A stretch of 64,000 nucleotides of DNA from Elephas maximus indicus (taxonomy: Eukaryota; Chordata; Mammalia; Proboscidea; Elephantidae). Each line of letters starts with the position of its first letter. Position 1 is the stretch's first letter. The position numbers and the translations under genes were made by a program. Below, one piece after another: positions 1-10,784 of this stretch. A model generated the notes under the pieces. It saw nothing but the letters and a program-made list of their open reading frames with translations. It was not told the origin of the DNA and searched no databases. The stretch covers positions 208,159,293-208,223,292 of the forward strand of contig NC_064819.1 in assembly GCF_024166365.1 (NCBI RefSeq). The letters run 5' to 3'.

Positions 1-660
1 CCACCCACGGCTCCTCACTGTGTAAACCTCTCCGTGCGGGTTAATTAAAACAAGGGCAGGGCGAGAGGGACCCCTAAGGAACGCCTTGCTGAAGCGGACG
101 TGCAAGCCGGTCTCCGAGCTCGGGTCTGTTTCCCGACCCTTGACTGAGGGCCCTAAGGAGGCGACCTAGCAGGTGGGCGCACGGTCCTGGCCGGAGCCTC
201 CTGGGGTCCGGAGCCGGGCCCCCTCGCGGTGGCAGCGCCCCCGCCCGGCCAGGCCCAGGCTGCCCTGAGCTCTGGTCTCCCGCACTGCGTAGAGGAGGCG
301 CGTTCGCGGGCGGGGGCGGGGACTCCAGGGCTCCACCGCCTGGGCGCGGCGCGCACGCAGCGGGGCGGCCCCACAGCGACCCAGGCCGGGGCGACGCTAG
401 GTGCTGGCCTTACCCGCGCACCTCGCCTGGCTCTTTCCTCCGCGTGTCGGCGCCGCCCATGGCCGAGGTGCCCGAGCCCGACGCTGGGGCCGCCGACGGC
501 GCGGCGGCTGGAGCCCTGGAGACGCCGGGTTGGGAAGCCCCGGAGGACGCGGGCCCCCAGGTAGGCGCCGCCGGCGGGCGCGAAGGGTGCAGGCCCAGCG
601 GGGTGGGATGGGATGGAGGGGGAGGCCAGGCCGCCTTCCGACTGATCTGCAGCAAGGCCG
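1..660. promoter_or_regulatory. HEBP2: CpG island and probable promoter of HEBP2
   Basis: This stretch is very GC-rich and dense in CpG, unlike the AT-rich remainder of the window, and it covers the sequence upstream of and including HEBP2 coding exon 1. A consensus GC box (GGGGGCGGGG, 312-321) suits Sp1-type factors. I see no TATA box at a fixed distance, so a dispersed CpG-island promoter is expected. The transcription start cannot be placed from sequence. The island edge is a visual estimate. Confidence 0.8.
459..560 (+). CDS. HEBP2: HEBP2 coding exon 1
   Basis: Encodes residues 1-34 (MAEVPEPDAG...DAGPQ), ending on a codon boundary at the donor CCCAG|gtaggc. The segment is low-complexity, rich in Ala, Glu and Pro, and is the least conserved part of the protein. 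It contains the family-typical ETPGW and APEDAGPQ segments. Confidence 0.93.
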
Positions 661-3600
661 GGAAGTCTTACAGATTTAGGTGAAAAAGTACACTTCTCAG
701 AATGGCCAGAGCCCCTCTCTGTTCCCGCAGCAACAGGGAAGTTCAGTTGTTTCGCCTTGGCCCTAGGTATCGCCCATGCCTCAGTTTGTTTTCTTTGAGG
801 TTAAAAACAAGGAAAAAAAAAAAAAAAAAGGAATCTCTCACCTTCTGGAACCCGCAGTGGGGCTCTCCGTGCTCAGGGGCATAATACTTGCTCGTTTTTA
901 ACGTGAGCTGAGTCCGGCCCCTGGGAAGGTGGAGCTCCGGCCGCCGACGTCTCACCCCCGAGGCTGGGACGCGCAGGGGAGAGGCCCTCCGCACCCTACA
1001 GAGCCAGTACCTCGGGCTGGACCCCGGGGCTGGTCGGCTCCGGGTGGACCCGAGCTTAAGATAATTGTGTTGTTGCATCTCACACTCTGCCCTCTGAGAG
1101 CTGCTTCCCGAAGTTTTCTCTGTTCCACTTTAGCCCGGAAGTTATGAGATCCGACACTACGGACGAGCCAAGTGGGTCAGCACGTCCGTTGAATCCACGG
1201 ACTGGGATTCAGCCATCCAGACTGGCTTTACAAAACTGAACAGCTACATTGAAGGCAAAAACGAGAAAGGTAAAAGCCATTGACCTTGTAATTACGTATT
1301 TTGTAATTGTGGTCAAGTCCCTTGGTTTATTAATGAGTCTTAGCTTATTAAAGAACTCTCCTTAATAATAGAAAAATAGCCAGATTATCAAAGGCTTTAT
1401 GTTTCAAAATATTGACTCTCCAGAGGACCCGCAGCTCCGGCTAGAGTAGGGTAGTACTCTTCAGCCTCTATTCTTCTCTGTGTTCCTGGTCGATGAATTT
1501 GGGCTCTGTGTGACTTTGAGTCCTTTTTATTGGCTAATGCTTCTAGAGATAATTTGGTGACTGAGGCAGGAGATCGGGAGTTTCAGAATATAGGTTCAGC
1601 TCCTGGCTCTGTTGCTATTTATATTTGAACGAGTCACTTAGCTTATGGGCTTTAGTTTCTGAATCATAAAAAAAAATAAGACTAGACCACGTGACCTCTA
1701 GACTCTCTTCTATTCCTAAAACTGTACAATCTATTAACAAGAAATATCAATAGCACCGGAAGTGTTTAATGGGATCTGTGGATAATTGACAAATATTGGC
1801 CTTAGTTTTTAGAGGTGAACATTTTCTTAAAGGAAATAATTGCATCAATATGTAAATCAAGAAAGTCAGATCAAAAAATAGGTTAAATGAAAGTAGTCAT
1901 AAAAACACTAAATGTGTTTTCATTCTCTCCTTTGTATTTAAATATGTTTTTATGACACAGAGATGAAAATAAAGATGACGGCTCCAGTGACAAGCTACGT
2001 AGAGCCAGGTTCAGGCCCTTTTAGTGAGTCTACCATTACCATCTCCCTGTATATTCCCTCTGGACAGCAATGTGATCCACCCAGGCCTTCAGAGTCAGAT
2101 GTCTTCATTGAAGACAGAGCTGAAATGACTGTGTTTGTACGGTAAGTCGTAGATAATTTATAGCCCCCCTGACTGCCAGCTTTACTTCTGTGTACTCACA
2201 GTTTAGCTCCTGTGCAATTTCAGCAGGCTTTTCACCCTCCCATAAACACAGTTCTAATGCATTCTGTGGTGTTTTCCTACTGGCTTACCATATTTTTATG
2301 CCAATAATGAGTGCCTTCTACATTTGTCTCCCAACTGTGCCTCCCCTCACAAGGTGTTTTCATAAGCACTGCCATGCCGATGTTTTTAAAATGTTGCTGT
2401 AAAAAAAAAAAAGAAATAGCCTAGCGTGCTTACAGAAACACCTCGCAGGGGAAGGATGTGGTTGGCAAACAAACGTAGAAGGTGCACATTATTAGTGTAC
2501 AGATACAGTAGTTTTATATGTCACGAGATATAATCAATTTATTTAATGAAAAGTGTATTGAGTACCTTCCACCTATAAGACACCATACAGATTATACAAA
2601 ACAAAAATAAAACCGAACAACAACATAAGACTGTCTTTACTTGCAACCTAGTTAGACCTAAAGAAAAATACATTAAAACGGAGGTTATGATATTAGTCGC
2701 ATATTGGATCATATCTTCTCTTTATGACTGCCTTTCTCACCTTCTGTCTACCACCAACCTGTTAAACTAACTCTCTGCTTCTTCAATCCCCATGTACTCC
2801 TCAAACCACCACAATCTGGTACAGTCCCACCATCTCCTTGGAAACGCTGTTGCCACCCTCTGCAGTGCCCTTATTGCCATGTGATTTCAGTCCTCTCCCA
2901 TGTGACCCCTGGAGCATTGGAGTGGTGACCATCCTCGTCCATTGATACTTGTTCATAACTTTTGGTATGTCACTCTCTTGTCTTCTCCTCCTGCTTCTTT
3001 CCCTCATTGGCTCCTCCTCCACTACTCACGCCAGGATTCACTGTTGATGCCCATTATTGACCCTCGTTTCCTAGCAGACTAAACTACCTGTATCTGATGA
3101 CTCTCAGATCTACCAAGTGGCTCCAGCTCTGGCTTCCCTTATTGTCGAACATCTCCATTTGGGGGAGCATCAAACTCAACAGCACTAAAAATGAGCCTTC
3201 CCCCAACTCCCAAACCTTCTCTAGTCTTTCAGTGCCTGTCTCAGTAAAGGGCCTCATCAGCCAGATGGCTTCCCCAGGAAGGAACATCATGGTTATCATC
3301 AACACCCTGTCCCCTGACAACCGGTCCCCAGATACTGAACATTCTCCTCAGAAATGATTCATGATTCCATTCCCTTTTCTCCATCCCCATTGTTATTTCT
3401 TAAGATCCTCATCTCACAGGGACCACATTTAAGTCATCTGTGTATAACCCAGTGCTTAGGCCAATACCTGACACTCAGTAGACACTCAGATGTGAGTTCT
3501 TTCCACTGCAATAGCCTCCTAGTTGTTCTTGTTGCTGCTCCCAGTCTTTCTCTCCTCCTGTACACCGGAACTGTGATCTTTCTTACAACAACATCCGTCC

Positions 3601-6600
3601 CAACATGTTACACCATTTAAAGATCTCTGTTGGTTTCCTGTTGCTTTCAGACTGAACTACAGATTGTTCACATGGTACACAACACACATCGCGTGGCCCA
3701 GTCTAGCAACCCCCTCACCTCCTGTGGTTGTTCCCCACTGAGCTTCTCATCCTTCACTGAACATTCCATGTTCTTCCACATCTCTTTACCTTTGATCTCA
3801 GGCAAGTTACTCAAATTTTCCTTCTTCGAATCTCTTGATGTCTAAAATGTATATGATCGTACCAGTACCAGTTGCCATCGAGTCGAGCCGACTCATGGTG
3901 ACCCTGTGTGTACAGAGTAGAAGTGTATCTCACAGGGTTTTCAAGGCTGTGACCTTTCAAAAGCAAATCTTCAGGCCTTTCTTCCATGGTGCCTCTGGTT
4001 GGGTTTGAACCACCAATTTTTTGGTGAGAAGTCAAGCACTTAACTGTTCGTGCCACCCAAAGACTACTGTATAATTATAGTACCTACCTGTCTTGTAGGG
4101 TTGCTGTGAAGATCCAGTGAGTTATTTTATGTAAAACACTTAGAACATATACATGATGGTACTACTAGCTCTAGCTCCCTCTTTCTTCTTCTCTTCCTGG
4201 AAAGCCCATTTTCATCCTTCAGGACTTAGATCAAATGACACCTTCTCTGTGGTGCCTTCATCAGTTGCTCCAGTCAGACAGCCATTCTGTTTGCTGTGCC
4301 CTTCCTCCTGATATTATCTAAATAACCTACTTATAGACTGTGAGTTCCTCAAGAGTGGAAGGGTAGATAGCCATGTGCATATCCTCAAGCTCCTAGCTCA
4401 GCAGCCTCACGGTGGGGCTTAGTACATGTTTCTGTGCTGAATAGTGCACGGCTTGATCATTGTAGAACAACATGTATTCAGAGGACAAATAATTTCTTAT
4501 TAGGGGGTTCAAGATTTGATTTCTAAGAGGTTGTTGTTGTTGTTGTTAGGTGCCATCAAGTCAGTTCGAACTCATAGCAAATCTGTCTACAACAGAATGA
4601 AACACTGCCCGGTCCTATGCCATCCTCAGAGTCGTTGTTAGGCTTGAGCCCATTGTTGCAGCCACTGTGTCAGTCCATCTCGTTGAGGGTCTTCTTTATT
4701 TGCTGACCTGCTTTACCAAGCATGATGTCCTTTTCCAGGGACTGATCTCTTCAGACAACGTGACCAAAGTATGTGAGATGTAATCTCGCCATCCTTCCTT
4801 CTAAGGAGCATTCTGGTTGTACATCTTCCAAGATAGATTTATTTGTTCTTTTGGTAGTTCGTGGTATATTCAGTATTCTTCACCAACACAATTGAAAGGC
4901 ATCAATTCTTCTTTGGTCTTCCTTATTCTTTGTTCAGCTTTCGCATGCATAAGAGGTGATTGAAAACACCATGGCTTAGTTCAGGCATACCTTAGTCTTC
5001 AAGGTGACATCTTTGCTTTTTAACAGAGGAAGAGGTGGGATCTGAAAATAAATTTCCTTTAGGTAGAATGTACTCTTGTTGTTAGGTGCTGTTGAGTCAG
5101 TTCCAACTCACAGCGACCCTGTGTATAGCAGAATGAAACACTGCCAAGTCCTGCGTCATCCTCACAATCATTGCTATGCTTCAGCCCATTGTTGCAGCCA
5201 CTGTGTCAATCCATCGCCTTGAGGGTCTTCCTCTCTTTTTCGCTGACTGTCCACCCTACCAAGCTTGATGTCCTTCTTCAGGAACTGGTCCTTCCTGATA
5301 ATATGTCCAAAGTACTTGAGATGAAGTCTCGTCATCCTTGCTCCTAAGGAGCATTCTGGCTGTACTTCTAGAATGTATTAAAAGATGACTAATAATAAGG
5401 AAATAAATAATACATTTAAGAGTCAAATATTTCTTAACACAAAGTCCAGAATTGTAGTCAATCAACATAATGAAAACTACAGAACAGTTTGTCAACTCAC
5501 TTGCAATGTTTTATGTTACATACATGTGCATACATATATTCATATACTTACTCATCAAGGATTTGAAGGGCAGTGCATGTCAGCAGCCCCTGGGTGTTGA
5601 GAACAGTTAAGTACTCTGCTGCTAACCAAAAAGTTGGAGGTTCGAGTCTACCCAGAGATGCCTTGGAAGAAAGCTCGGGTGAGCTACTTCCAGAAAATTA
5701 GGCGTTGAAAACCCTGTGAAGCAGAGTTCTGCTGACATACGTGGTGTTGCCATGAGTCAGAATTGACTTGATGGCAGCTTATTATTATTAATATTTTTTG
5801 GCATGCCAGGAATGATTCTAGGTGCTGGGTAGATATTGTTGAATAAAATGGACATGGTTTATACCCTGGAGTGCCTGCATCTTATTTGAAGCATAAGGTT
5901 GGACTGATCTTTTTCATTGGCACAAAGATAATAAAACTTACACTAAAGAAAGAAGATTTTTGTTTCTAAGTGTTTCATGTTTTTTTTTTAACATTAGCTA
6001 GTATTTATTTCACCACTGTTTTCATTGATGCAGCAGGCATCTGTATCTTTTTGACGGAGAATATTGAGTTAGCAATTCTGTGAACTTGTGTGCAAACTCC
6101 ATGAAGAAAGAGAACAGATCCATTTCCAACAGCAGTTTGCCTAGTAAATGGCGCAGGTCTGGCATGTGATAAGCACTCTGAGTACTTCTTACTCTTAACC
6201 TTCAAAATCCAGATCATTGTGTTTACATGTCAGCAACTCAGCTACATTAGTGTCTTGTTGTGATTTAATCTCGCGGTATTTTTTTTACATACTTTGAAAT
6301 CTGTGCTTAAATTTCGTTATTTTTTCCCCACTTTTTATTTAAAAATTTTAACTGTCCTTTCTCCCCTATTCCCATAGCAGCCTCCTAACTGGCCCCTGCA
6401 CTTGGCCTGTCCCCTACAATCTATTCTCCATCTACCTGTCTGTGTGATTTCCAGATCTGATCAAGTTACTTTTCTGCTCAGCATCCTTCAGAATAATCTC
6501 AAAAGGCGTTAGGATGATGTACGAGATTCTTCCAACCGGCTCTGACTCATCTTTTGACCTCATTTTATGCCTCACTCTGAAAACGCTTTGTGTCTTTGGA

Positions 6601-7729
6601 CACCTGTTCCTTTTTTATTGTCTTCTCTCTGCTGGGGATTCACCCTCTTTCCAGAAAAGCCATCCTCCTTTTCAGGCCCAACTCAGGTGACACCCTCACC
6701 TCCGATTTAATCCTATCCTCTGTGTTCCCATAGGAAACCCTGGTGGTGTAGTGTTTAAGAGCTATGGCTGCTAACCAAAAGGTCAGCAGTTCGAATCCAC
6801 CAGGCACTCCTTGGAAACCCTATGGGATAGTTCTACTCTGTCCTTTAGGGTCGCAGTCAGTTGGAATCGACTTGATGGCAATGGGTTTTTTTTCGATATT
6901 TTTTCAGTGTTCCCATAGCACTTTGATCCTATCTCTGTAAAAATCCTTCCCAGGCTGTGTGGAGAGCTGCCAAAATGTTTGTCTCTTCCATTAGACTAGA
7001 AATTCATAAAGGTCAAAACTATATCATATTCACGCGTAATCCAGTGCCTACCCTTTTCCCAAGGGGAGGAAGAAAGGGGAAATGTTCAATAGAAAATCAA
7101 GAGTCTGGAAGGGGGCTTTAATTGGATTAAAATGGCTTCTCTGACCAATAGCATCAACATCACCTGGGAGCCTGTTAGAAATGCAGACTCTCAGGCCCTA
7201 CCCAGACCTCCTGAATCTGCATTTTAGGCAAGATCCCGGGTGATTTGTATGAACATAAGAGTTTGAGAAGCACAGGGTTATAGCACCTGAGATGGTGTCA
7301 GTTTCAAATCCTCTTGTCAACAGACAGAACATATGCCCTCACAGGGTCCCCTCCGTGCATTTGAGGTCACATGGAGATGGGGAACAGAGGAAGGGAGTGG
7401 TCAGTTCAGCTGCTGAAAGGGAGTGGGGTAGCTTTGGTGCTTGCATGGTGACAGGTCCTGCTTTTCCTTTCAGACTGACATTAGCAGCAGTATTAAGATC
7501 ACTCATGGTTATTCACTTTCTCCTTTGTAGGTCTTTCGATGGATTCTCTAGTGCCCAGAAGAATCAAGAACAACTTTTGACATTAGCAAATATTTTGAGG
7601 GAAGAAGGAAAAGTTTTTGATGAAAAAGTTTACTACACTGCAGGCTACAATAGTCCTTTTAAATTGCTCAATAGAAATAATGAAGTGTGGTTGATTCAGA
7701 AAAAGGAACGCTCCAAAGAAAATGAATGA
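459..7729 (+). CDS. HEBP2: Heme-binding protein 2 (SOUL protein), complete spliced gene, 4 coding exons
   Basis: The coding sequence joins 459-560, 1134-1269, 1961-2141 and 7531-7729 (618 nt, 205 residues plus TGA), the same length as human HEBP2. All introns are GT-AG and phases are consistent. The N-terminal ~35 residues are acidic and alanine-rich, then the SOUL domain runs from about residue 36 (PGSYEIRHYG) to the C-terminus (YYTAGYNSP, NEVWLIQK). Recognition rests on near-identity with HEBP2 as I remember it, for example MKIKMTAPVTSYVEPGSGPF in exon 3. SOUL proteins were named for heme/tetrapyrrole binding. Human HEBP2 is reported to bind heme poorly, and a BH3-like helix links it to mitochondrial permeability transition and cell death. 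No frameshift or premature stop is seen, so the gene looks functional. ATG 459 has G at +4 but C at -3. It is chosen because it gives the family N-terminus (MAE...) and no in-frame ATG lies just upstream. Confidence 0.96.
561..1133 (+). other. HEBP2: HEBP2 intron 1
   Basis: A short GT-AG intron (gtaggc...tttag). Its 5' half is still part of the GC-rich island, with a poly(A) run near 812-829. Around 925-1050 it is again CpG-rich. No other gene is seen. Confidence 0.85.
1134..1269 (+). CDS. HEBP2: HEBP2 coding exon 2
   Basis: Starts PGSYEIRHYG, the beginning of the SOUL fold, and ends in GKNEK plus one base of the next Glu codon (AAAG|gtaaaa). It contains KWVSTSVES, then DWDSAIQTGF and the start of the conserved helix FTKLNSYIEG. 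Length 136 nt, leaving phase 1. Confidence 0.95.
1270..1960 (+). other. HEBP2: HEBP2 intron 2
   Basis: A 691-bp GT-AG intron (gtaaaa...acacag). A degraded MIR-like segment around 1590-1740 ('gagtcacttagctt...') is the only recognisable content. Confidence 0.8.
1961..2141 (+). CDS. HEBP2: HEBP2 coding exon 3
   Basis: Encodes the core of the SOUL domain: MKIKMTAPVT, then EPGSGPFSES, ISLYIPSG and DVFIEDRAEMTVFVR. MKIKMTAPV is a strongly conserved SOUL-family signature. It enters with AG completing a Glu codon and leaves with CG of an Arg codon (donor gtaagt). Confidence 0.96.
2715..3485 (+). repeat. L2 LINE 3' fragment
   Basis: C/T-rich run with the L2 3'-end progression (caatctggt..., ctcctcatctcac..., ccagtgcttaggccaatacctgacactcagtag). 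Highly diverged and non-coding. Confidence 0.6.
3490..3802 (+). repeat. L2 LINE fragment
   Basis: Second L2-like segment ('gcaatagcctcctag', 'ctgtggttgttcccc...tgaacattccatgttcttcc'), directly following the first. Confidence 0.55.
3803..4155 (+). repeat. MIR SINE split by an AfroSINE
   Basis: The left piece (3803-3860, ggcaagttactcaaat...) and right piece (about 4069-4155, gtacctacctgtcttgtagggttgctgtgaag) form one MIR. An AfroSINE at 3861-4068 lies between them, flanked by a diverged ~14-bp duplication ending gtacc. Confidence 0.65.
3861..4068 (-). mobile_element. AfroSINE (older long variant) inserted in a MIR
   Basis: Reverse-complement orientation: 3' segment gttgccatcgagtcgagccg first and tRNA-like head last (gtcaagcacttaactgttcg). 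The extra central part is typical of the longer AfroSINE subfamily. Confidence 0.8.
4165..4447 (+). repeat. L2 LINE 3' fragment
   Basis: L2 motifs ('catccttcaggacttagatcaaatg', 'gactgtgagttcctcaagagtgg', 'tgctgaat'). Non-coding. Confidence 0.6.
4531..5027 (-). mobile_element. RTE-type LINE 3' fragment
   Basis: Reverse orientation: begins with (TTG)n then gttaggtgccatcaagtcag and continues aatgaaacactgcccggtcc, accaagcatgatgtccttttcc. The same text recurs at 5081, 44230 and, inverted, 15165 and 32540. 5'-truncated. Confidence 0.75.
5081..5371 (-). mobile_element. RTE-type LINE 3' fragment
   Basis: Second RTE 3' end in the same orientation, 55 bp beyond the previous copy (tgttgttaggtgctgttgag...). 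Truncated after ggctgtacttct. Confidence 0.75.
5584..5790 (+). mobile_element. AfroSINE, diverged
   Basis: Head cccctgggtg..., box-B-like ggttcgagtct, and tail atgagtcagaattgacttga followed by (ATT)n. Confidence 0.75.
6350..7065 (+). repeat. L2 LINE 3' end interrupted by an AfroSINE
   Basis: L2 text flanks the SINE at 6734-6906. The sequence resumes with tgttcccatagcactttgat, as in the L2 3'UTR. Confidence 0.65.
6734..6906 (+). mobile_element. AfroSINE with perfect 12-bp target duplication
   Basis: Full-length head-to-tail copy (gaaaccctggtggtgtagtg...ttggaatcgacttgatggca) flanked by gtgttcccatag at 6722-6733 and 6907-6918. Relatively young, inserted in L2. Confidence 0.9.
7115..7280. repeat. 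MER5A-like hAT DNA transposon remnant
   Basis: Shows aacatcacctgggagcctgt, then tgcagactctcaggcccta and ctgaatctgcatttt, the MER5A consensus order, ending tttgagaagcac. Confidence 0.65.
7531..7729 (+). CDS. HEBP2: HEBP2 coding exon 4 (terminal)
   Basis: Completes Arg and continues SFDGFSSAQK, then LLTLANILREEGKVFDEKVY, YTAGYNSPFK and NEVWLIQKKE, ending SKENE and TGA (7727-7729). The stop context and length match human HEBP2. The intron sequence just upstream is also open in frame, but the acceptor tcctttgtag and family similarity fix the exon start. Confidence 0.96.
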
Positions 7730-8800
7730 GAGAATGAAGAAAGTTCCATTGCTGGGGCAAAACTTCTGTTTAATATAGACATCAACACAACCCTCTGCTA
7801 TCTTCTGGCTGAGCGGACTACTGTGAATTGAGTTTATTTCCAATGTACCTTTTTAATGCCTGGAGCTTTCTCTAGGTACGCAGACAGGATAACAGAGGCA
7901 ATATTCTATAACATGTGTATCAGTCATCTTTATTTCTGTGAGGATCCAGGGAAATAATGTTGCTTCCCCCTTCTTCATCACAATTGCATTGTCTTTTTTC
8001 TACTTGGATTTGTGTCATTTGGCTATTATCCCTCCAGATTTTATCAATATAAATTGTAAAGATTTACCCGGTGTAGAACTATTAGGCTGAAATGAAGTTC
8101 AGTTGGGTACCAAATACAAATTGTCTGTTTTTGACTGTCACTGTTACATTCTCTCTTGCGCCTTCCTCACCTGCCCAATAATCCCACCACACAAGACAAC
8201 TCTCACGATACCCAGAAGTATTGATAATATTCTCTGATGAAAAGTTTTTGAAGTTAGGGATTCCCTATCCTATCGTGACACTTAGTAAAGGCATGTTTTT
8301 TGAAGACATGCATACCAACATATAATATCAAAATTTACTTGAATTCACACAATATAGTATTTCTAAAGGTCATATAAAAATGATTAGTTATTCAAAGTGT
8401 GGGTTCCTCCAAAATCAAGGTTAGAAGTCCTCACCAACGTGTGTTGGAAAACGCTCATCCTGGAGAAGATATGGTCACATTCAGACGCCTGAGAACCTGT
8501 CACGGGGAAGGACATCAGCTTTGTTGTGGGCATCTGGAGGATAATGGTTTTAGGAGAGATGGAGAAAAGTAGGTTGGAGCTCTGTAACTTTCTGACAGTT
8601 AAAGCTGTCCATGAAAGACCCTGCTTCCAGTTCCCTCGTCTAAGTAGGAGCACATGATCACATATCTGGAGAGAATTACTCATAGGATTTGAGCATTCAG
8701 TGGAAGAGAGGATGAGCCAGATAACACCTAAACATCCCTTCAACCCTGAGATTATATGCTAACTCTTAAATTTAATCTTAACCTGGGGCAATAGGCGATA

Positions 8801-8978
8801 TAAACCCACTGCTATCAAGTCGATTCTGACTCAGAGTGATCCAATAGGACAGAGTAGAACTGCCCCATAGGGTTTCCAAGGCTGTAAATCTATCTCCCGC
8901 AGAGCGGGCTGGTGGGTTCAAGCCAAAGACCTTTCAGTTAGCAGCCAAGCGCTTAACAACTGCACCACCAGGGCTCCT
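8801..8978 (-). mobile_element. AfroSINE in the probable HEBP2 3'UTR
   Basis: Reverse-oriented full copy: aagtcgattctgactcagag ... gcttaacaactgcaccacca. It includes the extra 'ggctgtaaatctatctcccg' segment. Confidence 0.85.
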
Positions 8979-9039
8979 CTAGAGACCAATGTACCTATAG
9001 TTAATGTTTCCATAGCTAATGTTTATAGATTGCCTTCTA

Positions 9040-9250
9040 AAAGCACTGTTCTATGTGCTTCACCTGAACTACCACATTCAACCCTGAGAATGACTCTGTG
9101 AGCCATATTTTATCACCTCCATTTTACAGATGAGGAGATTGAGGCACACAGATGTTAAGTAACTTGCCCAGATCAAACTAAGCACAGAGGCTGACTGGAG
9201 CCCAGGCAGTCTGACTCTAGGACCCATGCTGTTAACTGCTACCCCACACA
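9040..9250 (-). repeat. MIR SINE
   Basis: Reverse MIR: ccattttacagatgaggaga, then aagtaacttgcccagatc and cccatgctgttaactgctac. Confidence 0.75.
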
Positions 9251-9643
9251 CACAGATGGCTGTTCAAGAGTGCAGCTTTCTGAGGCCATTAGTGGGCTAT
9301 GACTGTATGGTGGTGTTCCTCCTGTATATAATTAACGTGACTGTAACCTCAGAGTTACCTTTTAGGCTGTAATTTTTGGTATAAAACAAGCTAGATTTCT
9401 GATTTTAAAATTATATGGATATAAAGTTTTATAATCCAGGCAATTATTTCCCAAAGATATTGTGCTTACATTGATCATTGAATTTACTGATTCATTGTTA
9501 TGCTTGCCAAAAAGAAATTACATTTCTTTTACAGCAAATCTATCATTATTAACTAGCTCTCCAACTGATGAATGTCCACAATACTAATAACCTCCACCAT
9601 TATCAGGTAAATATTCTTAACATAAACTATGTATTGCTTATGC

Positions 9644-9649
9644 AATAAA
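9644..9649 (+). terminator. HEBP2: Candidate poly(A) signal AATAAA, HEBP2
   Basis: Canonical hexamer on the HEBP2 strand, 72 nt upstream of a second copy. Either could direct 3' end formation. Confidence 0.35.
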
Positions 9650-9715
9650 TTCAACTTTAAATGATAGAAGCATACTTCTGATGATGAAGACTCTGTTGTA
9701 ATCTGAAACAAGTTC

Positions 9716-9721
9716 AATAAA
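9716..9721 (+). terminator. HEBP2: Candidate poly(A) signal AATAAA, HEBP2 distal
   Basis: Canonical hexamer followed by a T-rich segment (attgattttgtactatt). Best distal candidate for the end of HEBP2. Confidence 0.45.
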
Positions 9722-10425
9722 AAATTGATTTTGTACTATTCACGTTCAGGAGATCCTTTTTCCCTCCTCTCCCTTAAAGCACAAACTAAAATGATCACTC
9801 CAAAGGCATTTCTCACAGCAGTGAATCAGTTATTTTAACTATGTGCGTGACACTAATCATAAAATATCCCTTATTTTGACATTTCTTATTCATTTTTCTT
9901 ATCCACAGGAAATGCATGTCTTGACTCTTTTTTAAGACTAAACCTTCCACTTGTTCTGTTAGTCTAATTTTTCTCAAAGAACCTTGCTCCATCGAATAAC
10001 CCCTTTCCTCTCGTCTTTGTCTCTCCCTCTGCACATGCTGCTGTTATGCTGTGTACCAACAGGCTCAGATTCTGACTGTCCTTCCTACCTACCCCCCCCC
10101 CAAAAAAAAACCCAGTCCCCTCTAGGCCCTTATGTAGGACGGAAATTACCACTCTTACCTTGATTACTGCTTTTCTCTGGAAAGAGTTTTCCAGCAGCTT
10201 CCTTGGAACTGTGGGTTGTGTGAGGGATACCTCAGGAACCGTGAGAGGGAAATAAGGTGAACAGCTCCTGCCAACCACTGTGCTGCCCACAGAGCTACCC
10301 AGCCCACAGAACTACTCAATTGTTCGTCAGTTTTCACAAGATACATGTTTCCTTAAGAAGCCTGAAAACAACGCATTCCATCTCAGTGCGTTCTTCCTTC
10401 TCATCATCACTTTGTCATCGTTAGC

Positions 10426-10640
10426 TGTCGTTCCTTTGGTCCCCAACTTGCGGCTACCCCATGCACAATGGAGCAGACCGTGGTGACCCATGGGGTTTTC
10501 TTTGGCTGATTTTTCAAAAGTAAATTGTCAGGTCTTTCTTCCTAGTCTGTTTTAGTCAGGAAGCTCCACTGAAACCTGTTCTGCATCATAGCAACACACA
10601 GGCGTTCCCTGACAGACCAGTGGTGACTGCACGAGGCACA
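10426..10640 (-). mobile_element. Diverged AfroSINE-like element
   Basis: Shows gtggtgacccatggggtttt, ttttcaaaagtaaattgtcagg-type and ggtctttcttcct, the same order as the long AfroSINE variant at 3861. The ends are poorly defined. Confidence 0.45.
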
Positions 10641-10784
10641 CTGGCTGGGCAAAGCTGGCTCTCTCACAGGGAAGGCGAGAATTCTCCTACTGAATCATCA
10701 TTGCCCCCAGTCATCACTTAACCCCTAAAAACTTTGTGTTCCCCAACCAACATTCCACTGAAAGGCCATTCATTTTCTTTTCTT

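Larger units (their letters stand above)
2142..7530 (+). other. HEBP2: HEBP2 intron 3, repeat-rich
   Basis: A 5.4-kb GT-AG intron (gtaagt...tttgtag) composed mainly of L2, MIR, AfroSINE and RTE pieces plus a MER5A-like remnant, listed separately. The rest is AT-rich unique sequence without an additional gene. Confidence 0.85.
7730..9740 (+). other. HEBP2: Probable HEBP2 3'UTR
   Basis: After the stop, AT-rich sequence continues to two canonical AATAAA signals, at 9644-9649 and 9716-9721. The second is followed within about 10 nt by a T-rich stretch, so cleavage near 9735-9745 is plausible. The interval carries an antisense AfroSINE (8801-8978) and a MIR (about 9040-9250). If the transcript really reaches 9740, both lie in the mRNA. 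A shorter 3'UTR using a variant signal is possible. Confidence 0.5.

Noticed and set aside
229-564. Alternative long frames in the CpG island
   Set aside because: GC-rich sequence is naturally stop-poor. The ATG at 459 gives the HEBP2 N-terminus and a correct splice junction, the others do not.
7292-7530. Upstream extension of HEBP2 exon 4 as an alternative first exon
   Set aside because: The frame is open but contains no conserved sequence and includes a MER5A-adjacent region. The normal acceptor at 7530 is strong.
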